64,000 bases of DNA, from the NCBI RefSeq assembly GCF_046630445.1, contig NC_092333.1, positions 341,138,501 through 341,202,500 of the forward strand, given 5' to 3'. The first letter of the stretch is position 1, and every line of letters starts with the position of its first letter. This DNA is from Rutidosis leptorrhynchoides. Taxonomy: Eukaryota > Streptophyta > Magnoliopsida > Asterales > Asteraceae. The position numbers and the translations under genes are program-made. This document shows, in pieces, positions 62,454-64,000 of the stretch. A model generated the notes under the pieces. That model ran no database searches. It saw only the letters and a list, made by a program, of their open reading frames with translations, and was not told the DNA's origin.

Positions 62454-64000
62454 TGTCACGACCCTACATTTTCCGTTATCTTTTACCGTTAATTATTTAA
62501 CGACCGTTAACTGTTAATTGTGCTACGTCATTTCTATGACCTATATTATTATATTAATAATAATATATTAATTATTATGTGTTATCTGAAAATTGGTACT
62601 TATATTTTGAGTTATACGTTTCTACGTGTCGCGGATTTCTATCCGGCGAATCTTTTCGGTTTTCAAACCAACGGTCGCGATTTTGGGATATTTTAATCCT
62701 AATTATTTTAAATATGATATTTTAAAGTCATATTATTATAAAGAGTATTTATATTTATTTTTCATCGCGCGTTTGTTATCTCTCCGAAATTTTAATCGCG
62801 TAAGTGTGTTTTCGCGTTTCGGGATTCGTTCGGGCTTTCGGGCCACTAGGATTTAATCACATTAACAAGATGGCCCACAAGTGGGGCCCACCCCATCCAA
62901 ATCGGCCGAATTCACCAAGGGAGGGAGTAACACTCCCTTGTTTCTCATTTTGTGTATTATTTTGCAAAATATCAAAACCTAAATTATTTTTGGTGCTCTC
63001 CTCTCTCCCTCTCCCTCTTACCGTCGCCAACCACACACACCAACATCATCATCATCAATTTTTATTGCTTGGATCATTATTTGGTTTGCATATTCGTGTT
63101 CTACTCGTCATCCTCTACGCGATAACATCCATTGATTCTTGATTAGGGTATAAACCCAAACCCTATAACTTTTGATTTTTCATTATTTTTCTGTATTTTG
63201 ATTATATATTAATAGTATGATGATTACTTGTTGTTGTAATGGTGTTTGTATGCATAGAATTACTCATAAACACATGTTTTTGGTTTGATAAAATTGGGAC
63301 AGCAGCTATTTCGTGTATTTCTGATTTTGTGACTGTTATAAAAGTTAAAATAAATTATCTAGATGAGTTCCTCTCATCAAGACATTAATTTTAGACTCCG
63401 GATTCATGTCGTTTCGATTCCCGGAGCCCTAGATATGATCAAAGTAGTATTTTGTTAAGATTGAATTGTGATATTGGTATGAACCAGGTTTGGTCCGACT
63501 TTGTGACCATATTTGGTGACTTTAGGGTGTGTTAGTATGTTAGGATTAATGGTGGGACGAACTTTCATGTTCGGGTCTTCTAAATCCGAGCCACGAATCA
63601 CCCGTTATGTCTAAAACACGATTTTGAGTGAATTGAAGTTCCAAGTAGTGTAATGGCTGTACATCACGACTTGTGGACTGTTCTTGGGGTGTTCTTGAGT
63701 GTACCAAAGTTTTAGGTGGTTTGCTTAGGCGGAGATATATGTAAGGCTCGCCGAAAACCGACTCCCGGGGCTCAGGATACGACCCGATGAACTTTTGATT
63801 TAAAACTTATGATTAATTATTAAACTTATGATAAAAATAATGGATTTCATTATCATGTAATTACTTATGATATAAAAAGTAATTATTATAATTTAAGACT
63901 TATGATATATATTTATTATATCATTTAATTATTACTTATGATTTAATTAACATTTTAATTAAACTGATGATTAATAATACTTTTATTATTAATGAAAAAT
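62454..64000 (+). repeat. 3' LTR of element C2 (first 1,547 bp; cut by window edge)
   Basis: TGTCACGACCC at 62454, running parallel to 53667 onward with few differences. Includes the leader and the donor-like gtataaacc near 63148. The open frame at 62626-62856 exists in several C-type LTRs but has no domain. Confidence 0.93.

Larger units (their letters stand above)
53667..64000 (+). mobile_element. Element C2: Ty3/gypsy chromovirus-like LTR retrotransposon, runs off the window
   Basis: 5' LTR 53667-56900, PBS-like 56903, extra ORF 57095-57523, gag 57961-59055, protease to chromodomain 58973-62419, palindrome/PPT 62418-62453, 3' LTR from 62454 to beyond 64000. Same overall plan as B and closely related in pol, but different LTRs. 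Stops at 58195, 58519, 59270, 60722, 61640, 61709 and 62222 plus a frameshift near 59030. LTRs are very similar (about 98% by eye over the first kb). Inserted in the 3' LTR of B, so younger than B. Confidence 0.93.

Noticed and set aside
62626-62856. 76-codon frame in C LTRs (also 53839-54069)
   Set aside because: Similar in two copies because the LTRs are nearly identical. It has no domain and lies before the leader.

Overview
This window is a gene-poor, AT-rich stretch of a large plant nuclear genome. Almost every interpretable base belongs to a transposable element or its remains. I found no intact host gene, rRNA, true tRNA or CRISPR. The tRNA-Met-i type primer sites (tggtatcagagc), Ty3/gypsy chromovirus-like polyproteins, plant L1 and RTE LINEs, Helitron-like ends, TTTAGGG telomere-type repeats and intron signals all say flowering plant. 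From memory of similar repeats I would guess Asteraceae, but nothing here proves that.

Layout, left to right. 1-2342: RTE-type LINE (minus strand, cut by the window edge). 3725-4283: PIF/Harbinger ORF1-like remnant (minus). 4336-4940: small Helitron-like element. 5463-12288: decayed Ty3/gypsy element A (5' LTR, PBS, gag-pol, stub of a 3' LTR), joined to a piece of a family-C LTR that is split by solo LTR D1 (12349-16221, TSD TTCGG). 16608-17358: unassigned sequence, possibly genic debris. About 17359-30999: LTR element E, which has no pol. Its left LTR is truncated, its interior holds solo LTR C1 (23362-26608), and its right LTR holds the foldback MITE M1. 31462-35865: solo LTR D2 on the minus strand (TSD GTTAA). 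36425-37865: MITEs M2 and M3, both in TA microsatellites. 38320-39369: Helitron-like sequence with internal tandem repeats, abutting a second Helitron 3' end. 39955-43134: L1-type LINE (minus), cut at 43135 by gypsy element B. B's 3' LTR is in turn cut at 53667 by gypsy element C2, which runs off the right edge.

How the parts relate. A, B and C2 encode the usual gag, protease, RT, RNase H, integrase and chromodomain-like tail, all broken by nonsense changes, frameshifts and gag deletions. B and C2 also carry an extra small coiled-coil ORF upstream of gag. E, B and C share a palindrome beside the polypurine tract, so E may have used proteins from such relatives.

The most interesting signal is in the LTRs. 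Four LTR groups that otherwise look different seem to contain a leader intron (GTAAGT or GTATAA donor, pyrimidine-CAG/TAG acceptor) roughly 1.1-2.6 kb long. Each has a short hairpin at a near-constant 25-28 nt from the acceptor, and the stem sequence changes between families while the pairing is kept. Inside the putative intron of LTR A are six tandem hairpins with an almost invariant 10-nt loop and a covarying stem. Nearly all microsatellites, tRNA-like modules, TTGAC clusters and one MITE also lie inside these introns.
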